A stretch of DNA of 64,000 bases from Coptis chinensis (Eukaryota; Streptophyta; Magnoliopsida; Ranunculales; Ranunculaceae). The notes beneath the pieces are model-generated. The model had not been told where the DNA came from and searched no databases. It saw nothing but the letters and a program-made list of their open reading frames with translations. The stretch covers positions 89,371,501 through 89,435,500 of the forward strand of contig CM027378.1 of assembly GCA_015680905.1 (NCBI GenBank). Direction: 5' to 3'. Positions 12,417 to 25,005 of this stretch are shown one piece after another. Position numbers and translations under genes: made by a program. Position 1 is the stretch's first letter. Each line of letters starts with the position of its first letter.

Positions 12417-13660
12417 GAAGCATGGAAAGCCTCCAGGATCAACTGAAGAGTATGACCACCTAGATGGAAGCCATGAACTTTAGCATCACCCTGCTCCGGC
12501 AGGAGAACGCAACACTAAAAACCGAGGTCGAGTCCCAGAACCCGAATGGAATCACCACTGAGGATGAAATTAACAAGGTTAACCAACAAATCAACAATGC
12601 GACCTCTCCCAGCGGATCGAACAAAGCACTAGCAAAAAGGACGCCACTCAGGTCGTTCAGAAGATGCTGAAGACGTATCGAGCATCCTCCTTCACAACTG
12701 AGGTACTCAATAAACCCTCCCACCAAGATTTCATTCAGCCTTGGTTCGCAATGTACGATGGCAGCACGTAGCTCGCTACATTCAGAGCCTTGCACTCTAC
12801 AGTGTGCAGGATTTCGACCACCTACAGTGCCGCTTGTTTCCAGCAAGCTTAAGCAAGCTTAAAAGATGGAGCTCTCGATTGGTTCTATTCGCTGAGACCT
12901 AACTCAATCGACAGCTTCGAAAAACTAACGACGGGCCAAGCCCGCCAAGACATCCACAAATGCACGAAGAAAAAGCCGACCTTAATTCACTCTTCCAGTT
13001 GTCTCAGAAGAGTGACGAACCAATTCGTACCTTCTTAGGGCATTTCAAGACAGAGATACTGTCTATGGAGAGCGTCCTCAAGGAGTCGTTCGCCACAGTG
13101 GCCTTCACCAATGCAATCAGGAAGAGCACTGGTCTGTCCAAGTCGCTCATGAAGGAACACCCTAAAACATTGGTCGAACTATACGCACGTGTAGAGAAGT
13201 ACATCAAGCTTGCAGAAGGCCTAAAAAAAGAAGGACTGAAGGAAGCAGATGAAGTCACTGTGATCTCAGATATCGCCCCATCTTCTAAGAAGCGACCAAA
13301 GCAACTGGGTTAGCAGACCAACACTCGAACCTAAACCAAAAGAGCGTTTGCTGTGCTTACAAGATCTCCAGATTACATACTGGAGAAGATAAAAAAAATG
13401 GCCTATTACCGACCTGAGGTAAAACGGCCAAAAGACACACCAGGAAAGCCATACTGCCCTTTCCATAGAGCAAAGTGCTATGAGACCAACGAATGTCGGG
13501 GGCTCAAGCACTACCTTAAAGACCTCATTGAGGCAGGGCATATCAAGCATTATACTAATATTGCCGATGGTGACTTGCGCCACAAGCTCATGGCTCACAG
13601 AGAGTGAAGCCGAACTCCACCACGCAACCACAACAGAGATCGCTCCCATGCTCGAGGACG
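12417..13660 (+). pseudogene. gag region of the Tat element (broken)
   Basis: Structural polyprotein region that would package element RNA. Readable pieces are 12464-12670, 12960-13313 and 13353-13607. The middle piece has the gag-type stretch DEPIRTFLGHFKTE followed by SLMKEHPKTLVELYARVEKY. The third has the zinc-binding-like CPFHRAKCYETNECRGLKHY typical of Tat gag C-termini. Stops and frameshifts separate the pieces, so no complete gag can be made. Confidence 0.8.
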
Positions 13661-13721
13661 CTCAATGAACTGATCTCGTCATGAGCGCCGCCAACACTCA
13701 TCTGACAGAGATAACAATAGA

Positions 13722-14846
13722 ATGATCAACATGATCACCTTACAGGATGACTCTGTCACGTCCACAAGGGAGAAAAGGAGACGGGTAGGCACCCTACAAA
13801 AAGTCTACCAATTCTCCTCACAAGCGGCTCCTGCCCCACACGCAACTGGTCGCAACTCAGGAGACATTACCTTCACTGAGGCCAACCTCAACAAGGTGTG
13901 CCTCCCACATAACAACGCTCTAGTTGTCCATGTCAAAATCAGCGACTGGACAGTAAAGCGCGTCCTCATCGACCCAGGCAGCTTATGTAATATTCTGTTC
14001 TACCAAACTATCAAGGAGATGAGCCTGCCCAAGTCGGTTATGATTGATCCAATAGCCCCCCTCTATGGCTTCAATGGATCTCGAATAGACCCAATTGGAG
14101 ACATAATTCTACCTGTCTTAGTCGGGTCACGCGAAGATAAAGTCATCATCAACACGTGCTTCAGCGTTCTGGATGTCAACTCGTCTTATACTACTATTTT
14201 AGGACACCATTGGATTCACAAGATGCAAGCAGTGCCATCAACACTCCATCAGGTTTTACACTTCCCTGGCCCCAGAAGCATGATGGAGCTCAGAAGTAAC
14301 CAGCTCGATGCCCACAATTGCAACCAGATCCTCTCAGTCAACAAGCCTGCTAGGGCTTCACTCAAAAATAAAGGAGAGATTGCCAAAACCAAGCTGGTAG
14401 AAGACTTCATCTCTGAGGTGAAGACCTTGACCAAGACCTCCCAAAGCGAATTCACAAAGGAAAACATTGGGGGCTCGGTAAAAAACGTCCCTCCAGAGGC
14501 CCAGACCCTAGAGGTTGCCCCACCACTTCAGGTCAAGGAGACACCGCAAGAGACCAAGACCCCAGAGGTTGCTCAGCCCACTGAGGTGACTGCTCAGACC
14601 GAGCTGAAGGAAAAGGTCAACCTAGGAACTAAGGATGACCCCAAGTTCGTTTATGTAGGAGCTAATCTTGATCCTATTCTCAAAGCACAACGTGTAAGCT
14701 TTTTATCATTAAATAAAGATGTTTTTGCTTGGTCGTACATCGATGTGCCTGGAATTGATCCCAATATTGCATGCCATAAGTTAAATGTTAACCCAAACGC
14801 TAAACTAGTTCGCCAACAACCTCGAAAGTTATCCCTTAGATTCTAA
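13722..14846 (+). pseudogene. Aspartic protease and start of pol, Tat element
   Basis: A 374-codon open stretch. The retropepsin-like motif VLIDPGSLCNILF lies near residues 85-97, with a hydrophobic flap-like region after it. The active site reads D-P-G, a variant I recall from other Tat elements, where many retroelements have D-T/S-G. The later part is a lysine/glutamate/proline-rich linker, then VFAWSYIDVPGIDP, the usual lead-in to reverse transcriptase. It ends at a stop and a frame problem near 14846, before the RT core. Confidence 0.8.
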
Positions 14847-15890
14847 AAATGAATCAATGAAGAGATCGAAAATCTAAAAAAAGTTAGCTTCATTAGGAAG
14901 GTCGATTACCCTGAATTGGTCGCTAATATAGTAGCAGTCCCAAAAAAGAATGACACAGTTCGCCTTTGCGTGGACTTTACCAGGCTAAATCAGGAAACTC
15001 CTAAAGATATCTTCCCCTTACAAAGAATCGACCGACTTGTGAAATAGACATGTGGCCACGAGCTCTTGTCATTCATGGATGCCACAATGGCTATAACCAA
15101 ATCCCACTAGTAGAAGAAGATCAAGAGAAAATCTCATTCATAACAGAGCAAGGAATTTACTGTTACAACGTCCTCCCATTTGGCCTCAAGAACGCTGGAG
15201 CGACCTACCAGTGACTCATCACCGATATGTTCCAAGACATGTTGGGTGACACCATGGAAGTCTATATAGACGACATGGTCGTCAAAAGCAAGAAAGCTAG
15301 AGATCACTTAGATCATCTCACACAAGCGTTCTCTAGACTTCGGCGAACTTAAATGAAACCTAACCCTGAGAAATGCCTCTTTGGAGCATCCTCCGGGAAA
15401 TTTCTAGGGTATCAGGTCTCACAACACGGGATAGAAGCTAACCCAGATCAAATTCGAGAGTTCTTGGATATGCCCGACCTAAAGACAAAGAAGCAAATAC
15501 AGAAACTGTCAAGAATGGTGGTAGCTCTAAACCATTTCATATCGAGAGCATCAGACAAATGTCAACCCTTTTTGCAAATTCTCAAGAAGGGTGAACAGTT
15601 CTCATGGAACGACCAACGCCACCAAGTGTTCTCTAATCTCAAAGACCCACACTACCTGTGTTGGCAAAACCGATTGATGGTGAAACGCTGGGACTGTACT
15701 TAGTTGTGTCTGACTTTGCCATTAGTTCAGTTCTCTTCAAAGAGGAACATAACGCAGAGAAACCAATCTACTTCACAAGTAAGACATTGTTGCCAGCTGA
15801 GAAGAACTACTCCCACATTGAAAATACAGTACTGGCATTACTTTACTCAGCAAGAAAGTTCAGGCCCTACTTCTAGGCACATCCAATCAA
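14847..15890 (+). pseudogene. Reverse transcriptase and first RNase H, Tat element (broken)
   Basis: Would copy element RNA into DNA. Readable blocks include FTRLNQETP, then LPFGLKNAGATYQ, the YIDD catalytic box at about 15263-15274 and KCLFGASSGKFLGYQVSQHG. RNase H remnants follow, around YFTSKTLLPAEKNYSHIENT. Stops are seen, for example, just after NAGATYQ (about 15213) and before MKPNPEKC (about 15351). The block order is conserved but the enzyme cannot be made. Confidence 0.85.
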
Positions 15891-15959
15891 AGTGCTCACC
15901 GACCTGCCACTAAAGAAGATCCTCCTTAAAGCTAACAAAACAACTCGCATGGCAGTATC

Positions 15960-16690
15960 AGCAGAAGAACTTGGTGAGCACCACATTGAGTTCACCCCAT
16001 GAACCTCTCAGAAAGGTCAGGTCATTGATGATTTCTTAGCAGATTTCCCAGTTGACAACCTGAACTGGGAACCAGAGGTTGACACCTCATTCACTAAGCA
16101 ACACGACCCATCGGTATGGTCACTCTACGTAGATGGAGCTAGCAATCCAGGTGGCAGCAGAGTCGGAGCAATCTTAGTGTCACCGAATGGCTCTATGGTG
16201 GAAAAATCGGTTCACATTGATTTCACAACCTCTAACAACGAAGCTAAGTACAAAACCCTGATCATGGGACTCCCTATGACATTATAGCTTAATGTTCAGG
16301 AGCTCAAGGTCTTCAGCGATTCACAACTGGTCGTTCGCTAGGTCACCAATGAGTACACCAACAATGAAGGTAACCTTTCTAAATACTTTCAAGTTGTAAA
16401 CCAATTACTGCATTCTTTTAAGAAAGTCACCATACACCATTTCCTACGGAAAGAGAATCGCCATGCTGACAGCTTGGCATACCTTGTAACCCAAACACTG
16501 AACTGTGACCCTAGAAAACTGCTCATTGACGTAATTGATAGACCTGCTTACCAAAATGATCACGTCCTTGAAATCAGCAACCTATGCCCACTCTCTGACA
16601 CTCAGATGAGTCAAACATGGATGCAACCTATCATAGATTATATCCAGCTTGGCAAAGCACCATCAGATTACACCAAGGCCAGATAAGTTC
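15960..16690 (+). pseudogene. Second (archaeal-type) RNase H of the Tat element
   Basis: The frame reads SLYVDGASNPGGSRVGAIL, then NEAKYKTLI and VFSDSQLVV, the D-E-D pattern of RNase HI, and ends near ENRHADSLAYL. A second RNase H after the normal one is diagnostic for the Tat/Ogre branch of Ty3 elements. At least two in-frame stops (near 16286 and 16339) break it. Confidence 0.8.
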
Positions 16691-16789
16691 AATACCAGTT
16701 AGGCCGCTACTGCCTAGTAAACGAAAAACTTTTTAGAAAGTCCACCAGAGGACCCCATCTGAGGTGCATAAGCCCATAACAGGGTCAGA

Positions 16790-17837
16790 TGATTTTCGCA
16801 GAGATCCACGAGGGAGAATGCGGAAACCACGCAGGAGGTTGCTCTTTGGATCACAAAGCGATCTCACAAGGATACTTCTAGCCAAGAATATAGATCGATG
16901 CAAAGAAGTATGTACACAAATGCATTAAGTGCCAAACATTTAGCCACAACATCATCCAGCTAGCTTAAGAACTTATCAACATTGCCAGCCCTTGGCTATT
17001 TCACATGTGGGGCATGGACATCATGGGTCCATTCATTCTATAGAAAAGCACAGGCTTTCGGTTTGTTCTAGCTACAACATATTATTTCACTAAATGGGTG
17101 GAAGCGATCCCCTTGGCTCATGTCAAGGAATCTAATGTCAAAAATTTCATTTGGACCAACATCATTACCAGATTGGGCCTCCCCCACACACTGGTGATGG
17201 ATAATGGCTCCCAGTTCAAGGAAAAAATAGTTAATGAATTCTTGGCTAAGTGGAAGATCGTTCACGCGTTCTCCACTCTCCAATACGCTCAAAGCATGGT
17301 CAAGCAGAAGCTAGTAACAAAGCAATTCTGGATAACTTAAAAAAGAAGATTGAAAAGAACAAAGGCCAGTGGCCAATGCAGCTATAAAACATTCTATGGG
17401 CTCATAGAATGACAGCTCGTTCTAGTATAGGTGAGTCATCGTTCTCACTATGCTACAGTATTGAGGCCGTCATTCCTACTGAGCTGACAATTATAATAAC
17501 TCGATCTAAGATCATTGAATCTGGTCAGAACGATTCCATTCTTGCTCGAGAGGTCGACTTACTTGAAGAACGACGTGACCTCGCAGCCATTCGAGTGGCA
17601 TCCTACCACCAAACTCTGAGGAAGACATACAATAAGTGAGTTAACCCTTGAAGTTTCCAACTTGGCGACCTAGTCTTAAAAAAGACTAAGGATGACTTGA
17701 AACTGGCACCAACATGGGAAGACCCTTACATAGTGGAACGAGTCATTGGCAATAGAGCAGATTGGATCAAAACCCAAGATGGACAGACATTACCACGTCC
17801 TTGGAATACTTTCTTGTTAAAGAAATTTTATCAATAA
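16790..17837 (+). pseudogene. Integrase of the Tat element (broken)
   Basis: Would insert the DNA copy into the genome. The HHCC zinc region is readable around NHAGGCSLDHKAI and KCIKCQTF. The catalytic core follows with WGMDIMGPF (first Asp) and VMDNGSQFKEK (second Asp), and the C-terminal part has GDLVLKKTKDDLK and LPRPWNTFLLKKFYQ before TAA at 17835-17837. Several stops lie in the zinc region and core. The end of pol is clear. Confidence 0.82.
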
Positions 17838-18941
17838 AAAGTTCTATTTCCATGAGTTCTTACTCTTAACACTATACACATAGTTTTTATTTTGCATCAA
17901 TGCACTGCAGTCTTTCAACAATATCAAATAGACGCACAGCTCGCTCTTTAAAGAGGAAAACGCAAACTTGAACTAAAATGCTCTCCAAAGCTTAAACATT
18001 CTCCATATTAAAATGCTAACTTGAGCTCAGGGATACATAGCTCACAGGGCTACATAGTCATAACACTTCTCAGTAGTTGGATACTTACACTTCTAGGGTC
18101 AACTTCGTGCAGATCACTCTCTAAGAGCCAAACGATTGCTAGAACTTAAACGTTCTACACAATAAAATGCTCACTCGAGCTCAAGGGCTACATAGTTCCA
18201 ATACTTCTCACGAGTTGAGGACCTACAATTCTAGGATCAACTTAGTGTAGAACGCTCTCTAGAGCAGCAAAAATGCTAACTTGAACTAAAACGCTCTCCA
18301 AAGCTCAAATGTTCTCTATGCTAAAACATTCACTCGAGTTCAAGGGCTACATAGCTAACAAACTTCTCACCAGTTGGATACCTACACTTATAGGGTTAAC
18401 TGAGTGCAGAACGCTTTCTAAGAGTAAACACGCTCACTCAAGAGTCAAAACGCTCTTCAAAGCAGTATACTCAATCGAGCCCAAATACTTAAATGCATCC
18501 TAAGCCTCCTTAGTCGACAGGACATACATCTCCAGGTCAAAATTCCTACTGAGATGTCATAACAACATGCAACAAGCATTCAGACAAACAAGCATTTTAT
18601 AAGTGCAAAATACTTCAACGTAAACATGCATTTCATAAGTGTAAAATACGAACTGCCTGAACACTCAGGAAACCAGTTCTTTAAAACTACCGAACTACCA
18701 CTTATGTGGAAACCAGTTTGTTCAAATCTCAAACAGATATTAAAGCAAATACTAAAGGTGAACTGCCTAGGTCGCCCCAGGTTATCAGCTCTTAATATAT
18801 CTAGCCAAAGCCACATAACAATAAAAAAGACAAACTGCCCAGGTCACCCCAGGAAACCAGCTCTAATGTTTCAGGCTCAAGGCCAATCAAAGGAATGTTA
18901 CTCATACAACCTTCTTAAATAACATGCTCAAAAGTGTCAAT
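17838..18941 (+). repeat. Tandem-repeat block between pol and the antisense frame
   Basis: Diverged repeats of roughly 140-160 bp are recognisable by TAGG(G/A)T(C/T)AACT near 18097, 18234 and 18395 and by CTCTCCAAAGCT words. A second set at about 18650-18880 repeats AACTGCC followed by CC(C)AGG. No convincing coding sequence. Amplified non-coding repeats in this position are characteristic of Retand-like elements. Confidence 0.75.
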
Positions 18942-21218
18942 CTAAAGCGGGTCCAATTTAGTAGATGAGGCAAGTTTGGTCAAAGTCACAGCAGGAGGGA
19001 CCATAATGCTAGTTGCTAGTTCGCCATCAGGGGGAAGGCCATCATTGGAAGCAGCAACAATATGCACAAGGGAAAGAGCGGCATTGACATCTACGTCTGA
19101 GGGCACCTCCCTCCCACATAAATCCACATGAGCATACTCCTCCTTAAGCTGCTCATGCTTCTGCTCCAACTCTTCTAATTCGATGCACATTGAATCATAT
19201 GCCTCCTTAGCCTGTAGGGTGACCGCTTTATACTTCTCAGCGAAGTTGTTAACTGTGGTCATCTTCCCCTTCAGATCGCTCAACTCGTTAACCGCAACCA
19301 TTCTCTCCAAAGTCATGGAAGTGAGCTGAGCTTTCAGATCGTTAAGCTCCCTCTGCTCAGACTGCTGCACATCATGAACATTGGCCAGCTCGTCTTTCAG
19401 CCGTTCGATCTCGTCTTTCTCCACCTCAGCAATCTGGGCTGTAGTCTTCAGCTTTTGGTAGCCCGCTATAAGCTGAACTCAATTACACACGATTACAAAC
19501 CCAAACACAGCATGTATAGACACACAGAATCAGTCAAGCTGTGAAAAATGTGGTACTTATTACCAAACAGTGGGCCAGATCCATCATTCTCAGATTCTTT
19601 TCCAGGTCCTTAGAATCCAAGTCCATCCTGTCCCCATCTAGTGTCATCCCCTCCAACAAGTAGGCCGTTATAGGTGCGGACTTGTAACTACAGTCCGACC
19701 TCTTAACAAGTTGCTTATTCTCGGTGCCCTCATCTACATACACCAGGCTGCGTTCCAGGTCATCTTTACCTTTAACAAAAAGACCCTTACCAACATCCCT
19801 GGCAGCCAACCTCTCCTTCCCCTTACCACCAGCAGCGTCCCCCACAGACGATGCGGGTGTCCCAATCTCAGTGCCCCCAAAACCCATGACACTAAAATCG
19901 ACTTGGGCCCTTGACCTCAGGACCCGCACCGATTTCCACCTAGTTTGCTCAACATTAGCAGCACTAGAACTGCTCCCAAGAACGTGCTTAGGCCCTTTAG
20001 CGACCTTCGCAACTCTCCCATCAGACTCCTCAACCTTCCTCTTCAATGAACTCTTTCGTTCACGAAGACTGGCGGAGATGTCATCTAGATTGAAGGGGGA
20101 GTCCTCTTGCCCTCTCCCCCTTGGAACAACCTTCGACCTTTCACCTTCAGGTCACCTCACTGACCTACTACCATCAGCACCACCGCCAGGTCGCACCTGG
20201 CCAGACCGGCTCCTATTCCTAGCCTCCCTACTGACAATACCACTGTCTTCACGCTCCATGCTCGAGTCACTCGACGATCTAATGACATCCTGACCTATAG
20301 ACCTCTTCTTCTGTTGCTTCCTCTTCGCCCTGATTCCTCGCCCTACCCTTTCAACAAAGTAGCTCGCTACTTCTGGCAGTTTCTTCCTCTTCTCAGCATG
20401 AGTCAGACAAGCAAACTTCTCGATCACACCACGTTCTTTCCTTCTGGTAATAGTGACCTCTGCAACATAAACAGTTTAAAAGTCAATTCGTTACACCATA
20501 TACTTCTCAGTATATAAAACAGAGACATGATACAACAAACAACCTAGTACGTACCAGAAAAATTACAAACCCTAGTCTGGACACTAAACCCAGAAGCACA
20601 ATAATTCCCAAGTATCAACAATGGCCTCTTCTCCTAGGGTTCATTATTAACCACATCCAGAACGCTTGACTTCCCAGTTAAAGTCTGTAAGCTAAAGTTA
20701 TTAGTTCTAGATCGCTTCACCACAAAATGTTCAGTAACATCAACGACCTCAATGTGGTACTCACCACTTTCATTTAAAAAGGTCAAAGACTCTAAGAAAA
20801 CGCCATGTGTTTCTAACGAGCTGGCAAGGCGCTTTCTCATAGAAATTCAAAAACTCACATGTCAACCTAGACAACGGTAACCTCAAACCCACTCTCAGTT
20901 GACCCTCGCAGATAACTACCCCATAATCCCGGGGAACGAATAGATTACTGAACACGTCAGCGTCCTTTCCCAGTTCATGAATTTTGAGGTCGCTCACACG
21001 AATATTGTAAGCACGCCTTAAATCACCAAAGCTTTTTAGAGCTCGCTTATCTACTATCCTACGAGGCAAGCCACTAGAGAATGATGCAACCCTATCACCA
21101 GAACTACTCGCCACCGTGACCACAGAATTAGAGCCAACCTCTTCACTTAATAAAACATCTCGAATCTCGTCAGATCGAGTATCATCTAATTCAGACATAC
21201 TCCCTCTTCTTATACAAC
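18942..21218 (-). pseudogene. Antisense spliced reading frame of the Tat element (plant gypsy-associated domain)
   Basis: Runs opposite to gag-pol. The start is ATG at 21218 (MSELDDTRSD). The first block, to about 20770, contains CEGQLRVGLRLPLSRLTCEF and a tryptophan-rich end, matching the 'putative gypsy type transposon' domain often annotated in plants. Later blocks are basic (RAKRKQQKKRS), then acidic, then a heptad-rich coiled coil at 19424-18942. Two canonical introns can be read, 20460-20554 and 19473-19563. A frameshift near 20790 and a stop near 20640 break it. Tat elements are known to carry such antisense extra frames; the protein's function is unknown. Confidence 0.72.
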
Positions 21219-22688
21219 TCACCAACAACCAAAAATATACTCTAAAGCCTAGCGACCCCAACAAAAACAAGCAACAAAGAAAAGAAATCGCAAAGAAAAA
21301 TGGCAGAAACTAACATGTGCCTTTAGAACTCAAAGGGTGCAAATGAGGAACGCTTCAGTTCTCCAGGCGTATATCACAAGCCACCAGTTCTATAACAACC
21401 CCAATTTTTAAACAACATAAATTACATTATTTGAATTGAAAATAACTATTATATTATGAAGTCTAGCTTGTTCTAGAATTTGTTTGGCTGTTATTGATTT
21501 TTCAAAATTGTTTTTACTTGAATTGTTTGTTAGAACTTTTGTGGGTGTTTTAGAATCATTTTTGGGCTTGAAAACATTGTTAAAATGTACCAATTCATAT
21601 AGGTATGGACCTTGGGTGTTTTTAGACCTATTTGAGGCCCATAGGTTAACTTAAACAGACTTAAAACATTTAATAAACAATACCTGCGAATTTCTTCTGT
21701 AAAAAATCTTATTATTCAAAAGTAAAACCCTAACCTCCATCCATTAAAAAGAATATTTTTGATTGAAAGAAATAAAAATAATGGGAAAAAGAAGAAAATG
21801 GATTGGAGAAAAGGAAGCATTGATATTCTTTTGCAAATTCAATTTTAGGTGAGTAGACATATTTTTATCAAAAAATATATATATATACGAGCAGGTTCGG
21901 TGTACCATTGTTTTTGTACTATAGATTTTACAATAGATCTGGACCACACAACACACTAAATCTAACGGTTTTGAAACGAAGCCAATTGGAAAAATGGGAC
22001 AAGCCAAATATGGTTTAAGCCAAGCCAATTAGGTGTAACTTTCCTAAACACAAGAAGATACGCACTCTCTCTCTCCTCTCCATATTTTCTAAATACAGTC
22101 GTGCATGTCTCTCTCTCCTCCTCTCCAAATTGCCTATTTCTACTTCTCATCTTTTGATTTTGTATCTCTACCAAATCTAACAAGGGATTTTGACCCAGCA
22201 GAGGACTTAGACAAAGAACCGGAACCTCCTGCTTCCATCTCGCTTGTTTTCTCTATTCTCTTCACTGTCCACCACTAAACCAAAAAAAAAAAAAAAAAAA
22301 ACAAACGTTACAAATCAAATTTTTAGTCCCCTTTTCTTCCTACTAGGTGTACGCTGAGCTTAAAGATTTAAGTGAACTAGCTATAATCCAAAGAACTAAC
22401 CACCATTCGGTATGCTCTTGTTGACGAGCTAGAACGTATTATTTAGTTTGGGGCTTTTGGAATTTGTTTTGTATGTGGTTCGTAATTATTTTTGTTTTGT
22501 GATTTCTACTTTTTTTGTTATGAGCATATGGATATCTTTGATACATTATTACAAAAGGTTCTTTCACAATAATAAAAGAACAGAAGTCTTTGATACGTTC
22601 ATTGATATGTGTTGCGAAATAAATCTTAAAATGGTTGTATTAATTTTCTTTTGATCGTTTTATTTTTTTTAGGTGCTACGTCCGGAAA

Positions 22689-25005
22689 ATGGACGAGTCT
22701 CATGACCAAGAATGTGAGCTTCCGGGCAACTTCAGTGGAGTCGCAGAGTGTGAAGCATCTTCTGTCCAAGTAGAAAAGAACACAATTCGATCTCCTACAA
22801 AGGATTTACACAATACCATAGAAACACCCTATGCAGGGATGCCTTTTGAATCTTTTGAAGAAGCAAAAAAATACTATGAACGATATGGTGTAAGCAAAGG
22901 ATTCTCAACTATTACAAGATCTTCTAACAAATCTTGGTTGCATTGTGACAAGGTAACAAATGTTTGTCTTGCATGCTCACATTTTGGTTCTCACAAGAAG
23001 AAGTTAAATGAAAATGTGGAGAGACCACATTTGAATACATCAACACAAAGAGGGGAATGCAAAGCGCATATGTACGTTAAGCTTAGGCGAACCACACTGA
23101 AGTGGGAGGTTGGACGGTTTTGTGATGAACACAATCACACATTTGTCTCGCTGTCTAAACAAATATTTCTTAAGCCAAACCGAATGATGCCTGATGAAGC
23201 GAAAGGCATGGTGGAACTTTTTCAGATGGCAAATATACAAATAAACAAAGTTGCAATGGTCTTTGGAGGTGATGTCATTGGTTTCAATTATCGTAATTGT
23301 TGGAATCATCTTCGTGACGTAAGGCAAAAACTTGATGTTGGGGATGCTCAGTGGGTCTTTAACCACTTCCAAAGAAGACAAATTGAGAATCCACAATTTT
23401 TCTATGCTATTCAGTATGACGGAGAAGGTAGAGCAGTTAATTTCTTCTGGGTTGATGCTAAGTCTCGCATGTCGTATGAACAGTTTGGAGAAGTAGTGTC
23501 ATTTGATACTACATACTAGACTAACAAGTACAAGTTGCCGTTTGCACCATTCACTGGTGTGAATCATCACTTTCAAAGTATCCAGTTTGGATGTGGGTTA
23601 CTACAAGACAAGACAGAGGAGAGTTTCATATGGCTATTTTCGACTTGGAAAGAAGGAATGGGGGGAAAGGCTCCAATTTCTATTATTATTGACTCAGACC
23701 TAGCCATGAGAGCTGCTGTACCTAAAGTGTTCCCTAACACACGTCACAGGCTATGCTATTGGCATATTAAGAAAAAATTCGGTGAGAAGTTGGGACATTT
23801 GTACCACAAAGGCTCAAATTTTAAAGGAGATGTTAAGAAATGCCTAAGATGGACATTCAGGATTGAAGATTTCGAGAGAAGATGGAACACACTAATGACT
23901 AAATACGAATTAAATGAAAATTCTTGGCTCATTGGAATATTTGAAGATCGTGAGGCATGGGTTCCTGTGTACAATCAAACTACTTTCTTTGCTGGTATGA
24001 ATACTACTGGTCGTAGTGAGGGGATAAACGGGTTTTTCAAAAATCATATCAAAGGCACCACTAATTTAAGGGAATTTGTTCAAAAATATGAACAAGCTTT
24101 GAAGACTATGGAAGTAAAGGAGAGAACTGAAGATTATGAGTCAGAACGAAAGAACCGAATTATCATCGGGAGAAATTATATTCTGAAAAATGCAGCCAAG
24201 ATATATGCAAGAAGGATGTTTGAAAAGTTTAGGACTCAATTTCTTAATTCCGAGTTGTACAAAGCCGACATTATTGTTACTACTAAACCATTGCTTACAT
24301 GTAACGTGAAGTTCATTAAAAGCAAGGCTGATGGTGAGAGTGAGCATTGGACTGTGCAATGGAATCCATAGACCTGTGAAGGTATTTGTGAATGTAATCA
24401 TTACGAGTTTGTTGGAATACCGTGTGCCCACATATTGAAGGTATTATCAAAACTTGATCTCTATGAAATCCCCGAAAGTTTCATTAATAAAAGATGGTTG
24501 AAAGGGGCTAACAGATTTTGGAGAGGTGGGAAGGAAGGGTCTCTTTGTCAAGAACAAGTTGATGCCATGAACATCGGTTATTTGTGTCAAGAAGCAACTA
24601 AATTGGCGTGTATTGCGTCTCAAACTCCAGCAAGCTATAAATTGTTTTTGGATGGTCTAAGAGAACTCGGTAAACAAATATAAAAAATTATGCCCGATAA
24701 AGTTGCTGATGAAGATGTTTCAGAAGAATTAGATGTTACATGTGCTTCAAGGGAGGATCCTAGTCCAGTTCAACAGCCTGTAATACTTTTAGATCTGAAG
24801 GTTTCGCAAACGAAAGGTAGCAGGAAAAAAAACTGAAGATGTGCCAACAGGGAAACATGATCAACATTTGCATCCTATTGAAGTAGCAGCAAACAAAATC
24901 AAAAGGAAGTGTCGTTCTTGCAATACTTTTGCTGACCATGATAGCCGCAATTGCCCTCAAAATCCAACTTCAAAAAGAGCAAAGTCGAATCCCCCAGGTA
25001 CATTA
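22689..25005 (+). pseudogene. FAR1/FHY3-like MULE transposase with in-frame stops
   Basis: Mutator-type transposase related to plant FAR1 factors. Residues ~50-140 form the FAR1 WRKY-GCM1-type zinc region (FESFEEAKKYYERYGVSKGF, then C/H ligands to EHNH). The transposase core has FDTTY (first Asp), IIDSDLAMRAAV, RLCYWHIKK (C..W-H) and MNTTGRSEGINGFFK. The SWIM region is CECNHYEFVGIPCAHIL, and a C-x2-C..H..C knuckle (CRSCNTFADHDSRNC) ends it. The frame is otherwise continuous for about 660 codons but has stops at 23517, 24369 and 24681 and a frameshift in an A run near 24826-24833. So it is recently dead. Confidence 0.88.

Noticed and set aside
13980..14000. D-P-G in place of D-T/S-G in the retroelement protease, considered as a catalytic lesion
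   Set aside because: To my knowledge D-P-G occurs in other Tat-lineage elements, so it is not evidence of damage by itself.
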